From NCBI RefSeq assembly GCF_010131535.1, contig NZ_WUBS01000015.1, positions 62,001-126,000 of the forward strand: a stretch of 64,000 nucleotides of DNA. The letters run 5' to 3'. The notes under the pieces are model-generated. The model was not told where the DNA came from. It saw only the letters and a list, made by a program, of their open reading frames with translations, and made no database searches. The DNA comes from Acerihabitans arboris. Its GTDB lineage: Bacteria; Pseudomonadota; Gammaproteobacteria; Enterobacterales; Enterobacteriaceae. Shown piece after piece: positions 9,701 to 18,154 of this stretch. Position numbers and translations under genes: made by a program. Position 1 is the stretch's first letter, and each line of letters begins with the position of its first letter.

Positions 9701-10426
9701 CCGTTGCGCCTGCAGCTGTTCGGCATTCAGGCGCGTCTGCTCATCCCGTAACCGCACCAGCTCGTCGTTAAGTTCGCGCAGCTGAGGCGCGCTCAGCAGT
9801 TCGATGGCGGCGGCGCGGGCGCGCAGCGTTTCCAGCTCTCCCCGCACCGTTTTATGGCGCTCGAAGATTTCGGCGGAAATGCGACCGTAGATATCGGTGC
9901 CGGTCAGCTCCTCCAGCAGTTCGGCGCGGTTTTTGGCGTCGGCGTTTAAGAAGGCGGCAAAATCCCCCTGCGCCAGCAGGACGGATTTGGTAAAACGCTC
10001 GAAATCCAGACCGGTCAGTTCGGTGGTCAGGCGCAGCTTTTCGCCGATCTTATCCGCCAGGATCGCGCCGTCGTCCAGGCGCGCCAGCTCGACCCTGATA
10101 TTCTGCAGTTTACCCCCGGGACTGTTTTTCGCGCGCCGCTGGCTCCAGAAGGCGCGATACCCGACGCCTTTCACCGCGAACTCCACCTCCGCCAGGGATT
10201 CGGCGCTCAACCGGGTCATCAGCTCCTGACCGGGTGAATCCTTCAGCCGCGGCGTGCGGTGATACAGCGCCAGGCATATGGCGTCCAGCAAGGTGGTTTT
10301 ACCGGCCCCGGTGGGCCCGGTGATGGCAAACAGGCTGGCGCGATCGAACGGGTCGGCGGTAAAATCAATTTTCCACTCGCCCTTGAGCGCATTGATATTT
10401 TTCAGGCGCAGCGTCAGTATTTTCAT
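6740..10426 (-). CDS. sbcC: Exonuclease SbcCD, ATPase/coiled-coil subunit SbcC
   Basis: SbcC is the Rad50-like partner of nuclease SbcD; together they cut hairpins and protein-blocked double-strand ends during repair. The 1228-residue protein shows Walker A GPTGAGKT (37-44), two long coiled coils rich in Q, R, A and L, the zinc hook CPLC (C599 and C602), ABC signature LSGGES (from ~1129), and Walker B LFLDEGFGTLD (~1158-1168). It is about 180 residues longer than E. coli SbcC, mainly in the coiled coils. Its ATG overlaps the sbcD stop by four bases, indicating translational coupling. Confidence 0.96.
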   Translation of the reverse strand: MKILTLRLKNINALKGEWKIDFTADPFDRASLFAITGPTGAGKTTLLDAICLALYHRTPRLKDSPGQELMTRLSAESLAEVEFAVKGVGYRAFWSQRRAKNSPGGKLQNIRVELARLDDGAILADKIGEKLRLTTELTGLDFERFTKSVLLAQGDFAAFLNADAKNRAELLEELTGTDIYGRISAEIFERHKTVRGELETLRARAAAIELLSAPQLRELNDELVRLRDEQTRLNAEQLQAQRHQSWLERHRQLTDALAQAQAQRQATTTAALEAREQLALLARAEPAEALRPLLDERQRGALALERVEQAIASGRAEEQQNQQALQPLREQADAARQAWEEHARHQLAQQRLIDEQIVPLDQKIAGLEQLAGQQEQQRLAQTGQRQKRLATLEQKQREHQQAGQQARLAGEYLRQHAACRQWGEHLPLWREQFARRRREQRDIDELIRQSAEIAQEQQRLDTARAAELSAAESCRLQVAALTAQLEALQRRRDQQEARSPVAALRAEWQQSQQMRGRRAQFTSLLPQVERVARDLAANQTREIQLRQDGADISAGLAGLRRSQADKAALLAEITERYRLEQHIVSLGELRGQLHPGNPCPLCGATEHPGIGLHQGLQPEQTDRRRQDLLPEVEKLNAAVVAAQTRHEMLLNQQRQAEEEQARLRQELATLEERWQQAAAALDVALSPAEPAAVAAWLAQHDAREQALHQQLDAWEQDNQRWQAARDALAQANTEWQRLDSRLALNAQRREAVAQRLQQAQHRCREQQHQADQLAAQNARALALLGLAMPADPGVEAWLAERQEEWQRWQYHQQREQTLNNDLTVLDREMRDHRESLAELDQQLTALGQQQQQTGDALRQAWEERGRLAGDRSVAQLSAQLRARTEEVELSRRQTERQLQQAQEKLHLLAGDIRAQQRQLQEFIQQTQRATETLLAAIDASPYGTLAELQSALLPPEERDRLRELREQIKERRQRAEMLQQQADLALRQHLDQRPATLSADADPAGVERTLTDIKTLLWEQARLQGKVQQQLASHQQRQHDQQGLLAEIAAGEGRYADWSYLNELIGSKEGDKFRKFAQGLTLEHLIYLANQQLSRLHGRYQLQRKPEAELELEVVDTWQADAVRDTRTLSGGESFLVSLALALALSDLVSHKTQIDSLFLDEGFGTLDAQTLDIALDALDSLNATGKMIGVISHVDAMKERIPVQIKVKKVNGLGFSRLEARFAVRPE

Positions 10427-11751
10427 TGGGTTTCCCCATCGGTCCCGGGGGCCGGCGACAGCGTATCTTCCGCCGCCGCGCCCCGTTGGATATCCGCCGC
10501 TACCTGCCGGTAAAGCAGGCGGAGCCGGTCCAGATCCCCGGGCGCGGGGCCGGGAATCAGCGCCAGCCGCCGCTCAAACACGTCGCCGACGCTCAGTTCG
10601 ACCAGCGTTTCCCGATGCAGGCGCTCCGGGGCCGACCGCCGCTGTTCGCGGTTACGGCGCAATAGTACGATTTCCACCGGCAGGTTGGCCGCCACCTGCT
10701 GGATATGTTGCTGGATATCATTGAGCCAGGCGTCGGTCACCACCTCGATATCCAGCCAGACGGGCGTAGGCGCCTGGTAATCGCCGAACGCGCGTAGCTG
10801 CGCCTCGATTTCCGCCAGGTTGCCTTTTATCAGGTGCAGGGCCTGGGTTTCCGGTATCGGCAACGCAAGGATCTCCGCCGCGCCCTGGGCATCAAAATTG
10901 ACCATATTGACCTGCTTGGGCTGCCCGGTTTCATCAAAACTCAGGGCGATGGGGGAACCGCAGTAGCGGATATGCTGTTGGCCGCCGATGCACTGCGGTC
11001 GGTGGATATGGCCGAGGGCAACATAGTCCGCCGGCGGGAACAGCTGGGCGGGGAACGCGTCCAGGCTGCCGATATAAATATCGCGTACTGAGTCGGTGGC
11101 GGCGGCCCCCACCGTGGTCAGGTGGCCGGTGGCGATAATCGGCAAACGGCCGGGCAGCGTGGCGCGCAGGGCCAGCGCCCGATCATAAAGCGCCTGGTAA
11201 TGGGCGGCGATGGCGTCCATCAACGCCCGCTGTTTGTCATCCCCAGATTGTCCGGCGCGGCTGGTCAGCACATCCCGGGGGCGTAAAAACGGGATGGCGC
11301 ACAGAATCGCCCCCGGGTTTCCACTACGATCGCGCAGGAGGAATACCGGCTGTTCGCTGCCGCTGTCATCATCGTCGCGGGCGATGTTTTCATCATCGTC
11401 CCGGTCATTGTTCGCGCCGGCGCCAGCGGTGCCGGCGATAACATGGGTATTCATGCAGGCCAGCAGCGCGCGGGATTCATTCAGGGTCGCCACCGCGTCG
11501 TGATTGCCCGCCAGCGCGATGAGCTGGCAACCGGTCGGCTGGAGTTCCACCACGAAGCGGTTGAACAGCTCGCGGGCATAGCTGGGCGGAGTGCCGGTAT
11601 CAAAAATATCGCCGGCCACGATCACCGCGTCAATGCGATGCTCTTCCACCTGCGCCACCAGCCATTGCAGGAATGCCCTGTGCTCACGGGCGCGATTCTT
11701 GGTGAAAAACGACTGACCCAGATGCCAGTCAGAGGTATGGATGATCCGCAT
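10423..11751 (-). CDS. sbcD: Exonuclease SbcCD, nuclease subunit SbcD
   Basis: SbcD is the Mre11-like manganese nuclease. All calcineurin-type phosphoesterase motifs are present: HTSDWHLGQ (D8, H10), VAGDIFDTG, LAGNHD, TGHLTTVG and ALGHIHR. The start at 11751 matches E. coli MRILHTSD and has GGAGCG upstream; the frame to 11772 is an unsupported extension. At 442 residues it is longer than the ~400-residue E. coli protein, mostly through an acidic insert at about residues 107-135, between the second and third phosphoesterase blocks. It is first in the sbcDC operon, divergent from phoB. Confidence 0.96.
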   Translation of the reverse strand: MRIIHTSDWHLGQSFFTKNRAREHRAFLQWLVAQVEEHRIDAVIVAGDIFDTGTPPSYARELFNRFVVELQPTGCQLIALAGNHDAVATLNESRALLACMNTHVIAGTAGAGANNDRDDDENIARDDDDSGSEQPVFLLRDRSGNPGAILCAIPFLRPRDVLTSRAGQSGDDKQRALMDAIAAHYQALYDRALALRATLPGRLPIIATGHLTTVGAAATDSVRDIYIGSLDAFPAQLFPPADYVALGHIHRPQCIGGQQHIRYCGSPIALSFDETGQPKQVNMVNFDAQGAAEILALPIPETQALHLIKGNLAEIEAQLRAFGDYQAPTPVWLDIEVVTDAWLNDIQQHIQQVAANLPVEIVLLRRNREQRRSAPERLHRETLVELSVGDVFERRLALIPGPAPGDLDRLRLLYRQVAADIQRGAAAEDTLSPAPGTDGETQ

Positions 11752-11896
11752 GACGCTCCAGCGAGAGTGCAAAAGCCAGGGCTGAGTATAAACCTTCCTC
11801 CGGATGATGCCGATGGAAAGGTTTTATTCGGGAAGGCGCGCCGCAAAAAATTGCCATCCACTATGCTTGTAGCACGAATCGCTGATTTTAATAAAT

Positions 11897-11920
11897 CTGT
11901 CATAAAAGTGACGCATAATG
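11897..11920 (+). promoter_or_regulatory. Pho box and -10 of phoB
   Basis: CTGTCATAAAAGTGACGC at 11897-11914 matches the two 7-base PhoB half sites separated by 4 bases (consensus CTGTCAT-AAAT-CTGTCAT) and overlaps a likely -10, CATAAT, at 11914-11919. The layout equals the autoregulated phoB promoter of E. coli, so PhoB probably activates its own operon when phosphate is scarce. Confidence 0.85.
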
Positions 11921-11960
11921 CCCGGGCACGTTAACCGCAGAGATTAATGGCAGGAAAATA

Positions 11961-12650
11961 ATGGCAAAACGCATCTTAGTCGTGGAAGACGAAGCGCCGA
12001 TTCGTGAAATGGTGTGCTTCGTACTTGAACAGAATGGCTTCCAGCCCATCGAAGCCGAAGACTACGGCACGGCGGTCAGCCGTATGGCGGAGCCTTATCC
12101 GGATCTGGTACTGCTCGACTGGATGTTGCCGGGCGGTTCGGGAATTCAATTTATCAAACATATGAAACGCGAAGTGTTGACCCGCGATATTCCGGTCATG
12201 ATGCTGACCGCGCGCGGGGAGGAAGAAGATCGGGTCCGCGGACTGGAGGTGGGCGCGGATGATTATATTACCAAACCGTTCTCGCCCAAGGAGCTGCTGG
12301 CCAGGATCAAAGCGGTAATGCGCCGCATTTCGCCGATGGCGGTGGAAGATAAAATTGAACTGCAGGGATTAAGCCTGGATCCATCGTCGCACCGGGTGAC
12401 GTCCAACGAGCTGGCCCTGGAAATGGGGCCGACCGAATTTAAACTGCTGCATTTTTTCATGACCCATCCCGAGCGGGTATATAGCCGCGAACAGTTGTTA
12501 AACCATGTTTGGGGCACTAATGTGTATGTAGAGGACCGGACGGTGGATGTACATATCCGTCGCCTGCGCAAGGCGCTGGAAACCGGCGGTCACGATCGTA
12601 TGGTGCAGACGGTTCGCGGCACCGGCTATCGTTTTTCCGCCCGCTATTAA
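11961..12650 (+). CDS. phoB: Phosphate regulon response regulator PhoB
   Basis: PhoB activates genes for phosphate uptake after phosphorylation by PhoR. The 229-residue protein has a receiver domain with acidic pocket E9-D10, phospho-acceptor D53 (LLLDWML) and the K of [10 protein letters not shown], and a C-terminal OmpR-type winged helix ([30 protein letters not shown], seen as [10 protein letters not shown] and [11 protein letters not shown]). Length and sequence match E. coli PhoB throughout. GGCAGG precedes the ATG. It is followed by phoR after 24 bases. Confidence 0.97.
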   Translation: MAKRILVVEDEAPIREMVCFVLEQNGFQPIEAEDYGTAVSRMAEPYPDLVLLDWMLPGGSGIQFIKHMKREVLTRDIPVMMLTARGEEEDRVRGLEVGADDYITKPFSPKELLARIKAVMRRISPMAVEDKIELQGLSLDPSSHRVTSNELALEMGPTEFKLLHFFMTHPERVYSREQLLNHVWGTNVYVEDRTVDVHIRRLRKALETGGHDRMVQTVRGTGYRFSARY

Positions 12651-12674
12651 CACGGTTTCAAGGGAGCGCGTCCG

Positions 12675-14009
12675 GTGCTAGAACGTTTATCCTGGCGAAA
12701 AGTGGTATTCGAACTGGGGCTGTTTTGCCTGCCCGCCCTGCTGCTGTCGATATTTGTCGGCCATCCGGCCTGGCTATTAGTGGCGGCGCTCCTGGCCGCG
12801 CTGGTGCGCAACTATTATTACCAACTGCGGCTGTCCCGCTGGCTATGGGTGGATCTCAGGCGCACGCCGCCGGTAGGGCGGGGGAGCTGGGAGCCGCTGT
12901 TCTACGGATTGCATCAGATGCAACTGCGCCATCGCCGGCGGCGGCGCGAGCTGGCGACGCTGTTTAAACGCTTTCGCAGCGGCGCCGAAACCCTGCCGGA
13001 CGCCCTGGTGATGCTGACCGACGACGGTCATATTTTCTGGTGCAACGGCCTGGCGCAACAGCTGCTCGGGTTCCGCTGGCCGGAAGACAACGGGCAGCAT
13101 ATCCTTAACCTGCTGCGTTATCCTGAATTCAACAGCTATATCCAGGGCCGGTCCTTCCTGCGCCCGCTGACATTGCTGCTCAATAACCAGCGTTACGTTG
13201 AATTCCGGGTCATGCCCTATACCGACGATCAGTTATTGATGGTGGCGCGCGATGTCACCCAGATGCGCCAGCTGGAAGGGGCCCGGCGCAACTTCTTTGC
13301 CAATGCCAGCCATGAGCTGCGTACCCCGCTGACGGTGCTGCAGGGTTATCTGGAAATGATGAGCGACCAGGACATGGACGAGACCATCCGAGCCAAGGCT
13401 ATCCATACCATGCAGGATCAAACGCAGCGCATGGAGCGCCTGGTCAAGCAGCTCCTGGTATTGTCCCGCATCGAGGCCGCGCCCCAGGGCGAGGTTAATG
13501 AACGGATCGACATGCCGTCGATCCTCAAGCGTTTGCAGCAGAGCGCGGAGGGACTCAGCCAGCAACGGCATGAGATAGTGTTCCGGATTAACGAACAGCT
13601 GATGGTGCGCGGCAATGAGGAACAGCTGCGCAGCGCCGTGTCCAACCTGATTTACAATGCGGTCATTCATACGCCGCCGGGCACCCGTATCGAAGTCTGC
13701 TGGCAGCGCACCGCCGCCGGCGCGCAGTTCCAGGTCAGCGACAACGGCCCGGGCATCGCGCCCGAGCATCTGCCGCGCCTGACCGAACGTTTTTACCGGG
13801 TCGATAAAGCCCGTTCGCGCCAGACCGGCGGCAGCGGCCTTGGGCTGGCCATAGTGAAGCATGCGCTCGGCAATCATGACGCGCGCCTGGAAATCATCAG
13901 CGAGCCGGGCGCCGGCACCCGTTTTTTCTTTACCTTGCCGAACCGGTTGATCGTGCCCGCCGCCCTGACGCAAAATAGCGTCACGTCTTCCCCGCGTGTT
14001 AAACCCTGA
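12675..14009 (+). CDS. phoR: Phosphate regulon sensor histidine kinase PhoR
   Basis: PhoR phosphorylates or dephosphorylates PhoB according to signals from the Pst-PhoU complex. The 444-residue protein starts at GTG, as E. coli MLERLSW does, after GGAGCG. It has two N-terminal membrane helices (residues ~10-60), a PAS domain (~95-195), H213 in [10 protein letters not shown], and ATPase boxes N (NLIYNAV), G1 (DNGPGIA), F and G2 ([12 protein letters not shown]). The stop overlaps the next start (TGATG), so the PstS-like gene is co-translated. Confidence 0.97.
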   Translation: MLERLSWRKVVFELGLFCLPALLLSIFVGHPAWLLVAALLAALVRNYYYQLRLSRWLWVDLRRTPPVGRGSWEPLFYGLHQMQLRHRRRRRELATLFKRFRSGAETLPDALVMLTDDGHIFWCNGLAQQLLGFRWPEDNGQHILNLLRYPEFNSYIQGRSFLRPLTLLLNNQRYVEFRVMPYTDDQLLMVARDVTQMRQLEGARRNFFANASHELRTPLTVLQGYLEMMSDQDMDETIRAKAIHTMQDQTQRMERLVKQLLVLSRIEAAPQGEVNERIDMPSILKRLQQSAEGLSQQRHEIVFRINEQLMVRGNEEQLRSAVSNLIYNAVIHTPPGTRIEVCWQRTAAGAQFQVSDNGPGIAPEHLPRLTERFYRVDKARSRQTGGSGLGLAIVKHALGNHDARLEIISEPGAGTRFFFTLPNRLIVPAALTQNSVTSSPRVKP

Positions 14010-14947
14010 TGATAAACGCAGTAAAAACCCTGGGCTGGCTGCTGTGCCTGCTGCTGGCATTGCCGGCGGCGGCGCGGCCGCTGTCGGTGCTGTCGGGTAA
14101 CCTGACCAGCAGCGGCTCCGATACGCTGGCGAATATGATGACCCTATGGGCGGCGGATTTCAGCCGCGATCATCCGGATGTCAGCGTCCAGATCCAGGCG
14201 GGCGGGTCGGCCACGGCGGCGACGGCGCTGGCCGCCGGCACCGCGCAGATCGGGCCGATGAGCCGGGTGATGACCGCCGCTGAAACCGCCGCGTTCCAGC
14301 GCCGTTACGGTTATCCGCCCCTGGCGGTGCCGGTGGCGTTGGATGCGCTGGTCATCCTGGTCAATCAGGATAACCCCCTGCCAACGCTGCGGCTGAGCCA
14401 GCTGGACGCCATTTTTTCCATCACCCGCAGCTGCGGCGACGCCCGGGCCATCACCCGCTGGGACGAGCTTGGCCTTACCGGGGCGTGGAACGGGCTGGCC
14501 CTGCTGCGTTATGGCCGCAACTCCGCCTCGGGCACCTATGGTTTTTTCCGCCAGCGGGCACTATGCGGCGGAGATCTGCTGCCGTCGGTCAATGAGCTGC
14601 CCGGCTCGGCCTCGGTGGCGCAGGCGGTGGCCGCGTCACGCAATGCCATCGGCTACGCCGGCATGGGTTTTCATGCCACCGGCGTCAGGATCCTGCCGTT
14701 AACCGACCAGGCAGGACGCCAGGTGATGCCGGATGAATCGACCCTGCGTAACGGCGACTACCCGCTGGTGCGCTACCTGTATATTTATATCAATAAGGCG
14801 CCGGATAAACCGCCGGCGCCGGCGATCGCCGCCTTTATGGACCGGATTTTATCGCCGCGGGGCCAGGGCCGCGCCCGGCAGGGTGGTTACCAGCCTCTGC
14901 CGGAGCCGGTCAGGCTGCGGGCGCGACGGGATATCGGGCTGGAGTGA
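14009..14947 (+). CDS. PstS-like phosphate-binding protein of the phoBR operon
   Basis: A 312-residue exported protein: signal peptide (residues 1-22, cleavage near PAAA-RP), then a type II periplasmic binding fold with the PstS phosphate contacts SGSDTLANMM, RNSASGTYGFF and NAIGYAGMGF. Its ATG overlaps the phoR stop by one base, so it is the third gene of the operon under the Pho box at 11897. No pstCAB genes follow. E. coli lacks this gene at phoBR; related enterobacteria have similar stand-alone copies. It may feed the main Pst transporter or act as a periplasmic phosphate sensor or scavenger; this is inference. Confidence 0.88.
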   Translation: MINAVKTLGWLLCLLLALPAAARPLSVLSGNLTSSGSDTLANMMTLWAADFSRDHPDVSVQIQAGGSATAATALAAGTAQIGPMSRVMTAAETAAFQRRYGYPPLAVPVALDALVILVNQDNPLPTLRLSQLDAIFSITRSCGDARAITRWDELGLTGAWNGLALLRYGRNSASGTYGFFRQRALCGGDLLPSVNELPGSASVAQAVAASRNAIGYAGMGFHATGVRILPLTDQAGRQVMPDESTLRNGDYPLVRYLYIYINKAPDKPPAPAIAAFMDRILSPRGQGRARQGGYQPLPEPVRLRARRDIGLE

Positions 14948-15067
14948 ATCCCTGAACGGCGGCGACGGGGGTGCCATCGCGCACGATTGATCATGAATAA
15001 TTTTCAACTAAGGTGAAATTTCTTCGCCGGTGCGCCGTGCGGCCGCGTGCTAGTATGAGTGACAGAG

Positions 15068-15086
15068 TATAGACGTCTGGATGTCC
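15068..15086 (+). promoter_or_regulatory. MetJ operator (two tandem met boxes) with a possible -10
   Basis: AGACGTCT at 15071-15078 is a perfect consensus met box, followed directly by GGATGTCC (15079-15086), a 5 of 8 match. MetJ binds such tandem 8-mers cooperatively when S-adenosylmethionine is plentiful. A TATAGA at 15068-15073 overlapping the first box could be the -10 element. This predicts methionine-repressed expression of the gene at 15199. Confidence 0.8.
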
Positions 15087-15198
15087 ATAGGTAACCCGCG
15101 GAAACTATTTCTCATTGGGACTATTCACATTCTCAACTATTTTCCAAGCCTTATTAGTTTGCGGGTCTTGACCAGGCCCGCAATGCCGGAGCTGTAAC

Positions 15199-16302
15199 AT
15201 GCAAAGAAACCGTCCCCCCTTCCGCGCCGATGTCGTCGGCAGTTTATTACGCCCAGAGGCGATCAAGCAGGCCCGCAGGCAGTTGCAGCAGGGGGACATT
15301 ACCCCGGCTGAGCTGCGTGCCGTGGAAGATAACGAGATACGCCGGGTGGTTGCGCAGCAGCGCGAACTGGGATTGCAGGTGGTCACCGACGGCGAGTTCC
15401 GCCGCGCCTGGTGGCATTTTGATTTTTTCGAAGGATTGGACGGCGTGGAAGGTTATGACGTCGACCAGGGCATCCAGTTTTCCGGCGTGCAGACCAAGGC
15501 GCGCAGCATTAAAGTCACCGGCAGGGTGGCGTTCCGGCACCATCCGATGCTGGAGGACTTCCGTTTCCTGCAAAGCGTGGCCGGCGACGCGGTGGCCAAG
15601 ATGACCATACCCAGCCCGAGCGTTATGCATTTTCGCGGCGGACGCGGCGCTATCGACGCCAAGGTCTATCCGGATCTGGCGGAGTATTTCGCCGATCTGG
15701 CCCAGGCCTGGCACGACGCCATCCGGGCTTTCTATGACGCCGGCTGCCGTTACCTGCAGCTGGATGACACCGTTTGGGCCTATTTGTGCTCAACGGACCA
15801 GCAGCGCCAGATCCGCGAACGCGGCGAGGATCCGGAACAACTGGCGCGCATCTATGCGGACGTGCTGAATAAAGCGCTGGCGGGCAAACCGGCGGATCTG
15901 GTGGTCAGCCTGCATGTGTGCCGGGGCAACTTCCGGTCCACCTGGATTTCCGAGGGCGGTTATGAGCCGGTGGCGCCTATCCTGTTCGGCGAGGTGAAGG
16001 TTGACGCCTTTTTCCTGGAGTACGACACCGAACGCGCCGGCGGCTTCGAGCCGCTGCGGTTTATCAAACCGGGTCATCAACAGGCGGTGCTGGGGCTGAT
16101 AACCTCGAAAAGCGGCGATTTGGAAGACCCCGGGGCGGTGCTTGCCCGCCTGCGCGAGGCCACGCGCTATGTCGGCCTGGAGCAGCTGTGCCTGAGCCCG
16201 CAGTGCGGCTTCGCCTCGACGGAGGAGGGCAACCGCCTGACCGAAGAGCAGCAATGGGACAAGCTGCGGCTGGTGCTGGACGTATCGCGCCGCGCCTGGT
16301 AA
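15199..16302 (+). CDS. MetE-family (cobalamin-independent methionine synthase C-terminal domain) protein, YxjG-like
   Basis: A 367-residue single-domain protein with the zinc and homocysteine-binding barrel of MetE but no N-terminal folate domain. The zinc ligands are recognisable: H239 and C241 (LHVCRGN), probably E274 (FFLEYDTE) and C336 (LSPQCGFAST). The N-terminal PFRADVVGSLLRP and DGEFRRAWWHFDFFE are typical of the YxjG/YxjH group, proposed to methylate homocysteine from another methyl donor. A MetJ operator lies 113 bases upstream, tying it to methionine metabolism. GGAG precedes the ATG. The methyl donor is unknown. Confidence 0.88.
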   Translation: MQRNRPPFRADVVGSLLRPEAIKQARRQLQQGDITPAELRAVEDNEIRRVVAQQRELGLQVVTDGEFRRAWWHFDFFEGLDGVEGYDVDQGIQFSGVQTKARSIKVTGRVAFRHHPMLEDFRFLQSVAGDAVAKMTIPSPSVMHFRGGRGAIDAKVYPDLAEYFADLAQAWHDAIRAFYDAGCRYLQLDDTVWAYLCSTDQQRQIRERGEDPEQLARIYADVLNKALAGKPADLVVSLHVCRGNFRSTWISEGGYEPVAPILFGEVKVDAFFLEYDTERAGGFEPLRFIKPGHQQAVLGLITSKSGDLEDPGAVLARLREATRYVGLEQLCLSPQCGFASTEEGNRLTEEQQWDKLRLVLDVSRRAW

Positions 16303-16762
16303 TCCCACCCGCATAAACCGGCCGGGCGCCTTCGTCGGGCCGGTGCGGATGCCAGCCGGTTGGCGGCGACCGCTGTCAGCCGCCGCGCCGTCGCCACGAT
16401 TGCCTCTTTCATCCATCGGGTTCTGTTATAGCTAAAAGCGATCTGCTTCAACTATCTTGTAGCAGAAATTCCGCGGTAACTGAAAGTATCCACTGCTTTT
16501 CGGGCCTTTTTTTGGATTATCACTCTGCTTTCGGCTTCGACTATTGCCTTGAAGCGCTTTAAACGTTTAAATTGCGCCGGTTATTGCGTTATCCACGCTG
16601 TTTTTTGCGGCGGAATAGCATATCGGTCCGGACGATTGCGGCCGTTGCGGCGTGGCCGGTAGGGCATTCTATTGTCGTCGATGATGTCATAACCAGCCTA
16701 AGCGAGTTTATCATCATAGGTTTTACTTATTCTTCGTTCCCGAACAGGCACCACCAGATTTT
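16303..16762. other. Intergenic region upstream of brnQ, with hairpin and 14-base palindrome
   Basis: The 460 bases start with a hairpin after the MetE-like gene (CCGCA 16309-16313 / TGCGG 16344-16348 outside CCGGCC 16318-16323 / GGCCGG 16338-16343), without a T-tract. TTTAAACGTTTAAA at 16558-16571 is a perfect 14-base palindrome, a candidate operator about 190 bases before brnQ. Short open frames here have no ribosome binding site and no recognisable product. Confidence 0.4.
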
Positions 16763-18082
16763 ATGAACCAGCGTTTAAGCTTCAGAGATATCCTTGCATT
16801 AGGATTTATGACCTTCGCCTTATTTGTCGGCGCGGGCAATATCATTTTTCCGCCGATGGTGGGATTGCAATCCGGGCCTTACGTCTGGTGGGCGGCGGCG
16901 GGATTCCTGATTAGCGCCGTCGGACTACCGGTGCTGACGGTCATTGCCCTGGCGCGGGTCGGCGGCGGCATCGATGCCCTCAGTTCGCCCATCGGCAGGA
17001 AGGCGGGATTACTGCTGGCCGTGGTGTGTTATCTGGCGGTGGGGCCGCTGTTCGCCACGCCCCGCACCGCGACGGTATCCTTTGAGGTCGGCCTGGCGCC
17101 GTTTACCGGCCAGGGTGAATTACCCCTGTTTCTCTACAGCCTGGTCTATTTTTCCCTGGTGATCGGTGTTTCGCTGTATCCCGGGCGATTGCTGGATACG
17201 GTCGGGCATATCCTGGCGCCGCTGAAAATGATCGCCCTGGCGATCCTGGGCGCCGCGGCCATGCTATGGCCGGCGGGCAGCCCCATACCTGCCACCGACG
17301 CGTACGCCCATTTGCCGTTTTCCAACGGCTTTGTTAACGGCTATCTCACCATGGATACCCTGGGCGCCATGGTGTTCGGCATCGTGATCGTCAACGCAGC
17401 CCGCTCGCGCGGCGTGCGTGACGCCGCCCTGCTGACCCGCTATACCATACTGGCCGGGCTTATCGCCGGCATCGGCCTGACGGCGGTCTATATCACGCTG
17501 TTCAAGCTCGGCTCCGGCAGCAGCGTACTGCTGCCGTCGGCGCAAAACGGCGCCGAGATCCTGCATGCCTATGTCCAGTATACCTTCGGCAATGCGGGCA
17601 GCGGATTCCTGGCCATCCTGATATTTGTCGCCTGCATGGTGACGGCGGTGGGGTTGACCTGCGCCTGCGCCGAATTTTTCAGCGAGCATTCGCCGCTATC
17701 CTACCGCACGCTGGTGTTTATCCTCGGGCTATTTTCCATGCTGGTGTCCAACCTCGGGCTGAGCCATCTGATTCAATTTTCCATCCCGGTGCTGACGGCT
17801 ATCTACCCGCCCTGCATCGTGCTTATCCTGCTCAGCTTCACGCTGCGCTGGTGGCACAGCAGCACCCTGATTATCGCGCCGGCGATGCTGATAAGCCTGG
17901 TCTTCGGCTGCGTGGACGCCGTCAAGCTCTCGTCCTTCCAGGTATGGTTGCCGAAGTGGATACTGCATCTGCCGCTATCGGCACAGGGACTGGCCTGGCT
18001 GCCGCCGACGCTCGCCATCGGCGTCATGGTCGCGCTCTATGATAAATACGGCGCCCGCCACGAGGCCAGGGTCCGTCTATAG
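16763..18082 (+). CDS. brnQ: Branched-chain amino acid:sodium symporter BrnQ
   Basis: BrnQ imports leucine, isoleucine and valine (LIV-II system). The 439-residue protein is a 12-helix inner membrane carrier nearly collinear with E. coli Brn[21 protein letters not shown] at the start, [37 protein letters not shown], and [13 protein letters not shown]. It precedes proY by 72 bases, separated by a hairpin (CCGCGGG 18102-18108 / CCCGCGG 18114-18120), the conserved brnQ-proY pairing. Confidence 0.96.
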   Translation: MNQRLSFRDILALGFMTFALFVGAGNIIFPPMVGLQSGPYVWWAAAGFLISAVGLPVLTVIALARVGGGIDALSSPIGRKAGLLLAVVCYLAVGPLFATPRTATVSFEVGLAPFTGQGELPLFLYSLVYFSLVIGVSLYPGRLLDTVGHILAPLKMIALAILGAAAMLWPAGSPIPATDAYAHLPFSNGFVNGYLTMDTLGAMVFGIVIVNAARSRGVRDAALLTRYTILAGLIAGIGLTAVYITLFKLGSGSSVLLPSAQNGAEILHAYVQYTFGNAGSGFLAILIFVACMVTAVGLTCACAEFFSEHSPLSYRTLVFILGLFSMLVSNLGLSHLIQFSIPVLTAIYPPCIVLILLSFTLRWWHSSTLIIAPAMLISLVFGCVDAVKLSSFQVWLPKWILHLPLSAQGLAWLPPTLAIGVMVALYDKYGARHEARVRL

Positions 18083-18101
18083 TCTTTCCGTATCTTATTA
18101 A

Positions 18102-18120
18102 CCGCGGGTTCGTCCCGCGG
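18102..18120 (+). terminator. Hairpin between brnQ and proY
   Basis: CCGCGGG and CCCGCGG form a 7-base stem with a TTCGT loop. There is no T-run behind it, so it may act as an mRNA-stabilising or attenuating hairpin rather than a full terminator. Confidence 0.4.
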
Positions 18121-18154
18121 CTATGGTTGATTGAAAAAACAGGGTAAATGGGTC

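Noticed and set aside
7451-9751. Several long plus-strand open frames (up to 285 residues) inside sbcC
   Set aside because: They are antisense to the sbcC coiled-coil region, where Q-, L- and A-rich codons at high G+C leave opposite frames open. No ribosome binding sites, and the translations are low-complexity L/R/A/G-rich.
16572-16766. 64-residue frame before brnQ
   Set aside because: No ribosome binding site or recognisable product; it ends four bases into brnQ and looks like chance.
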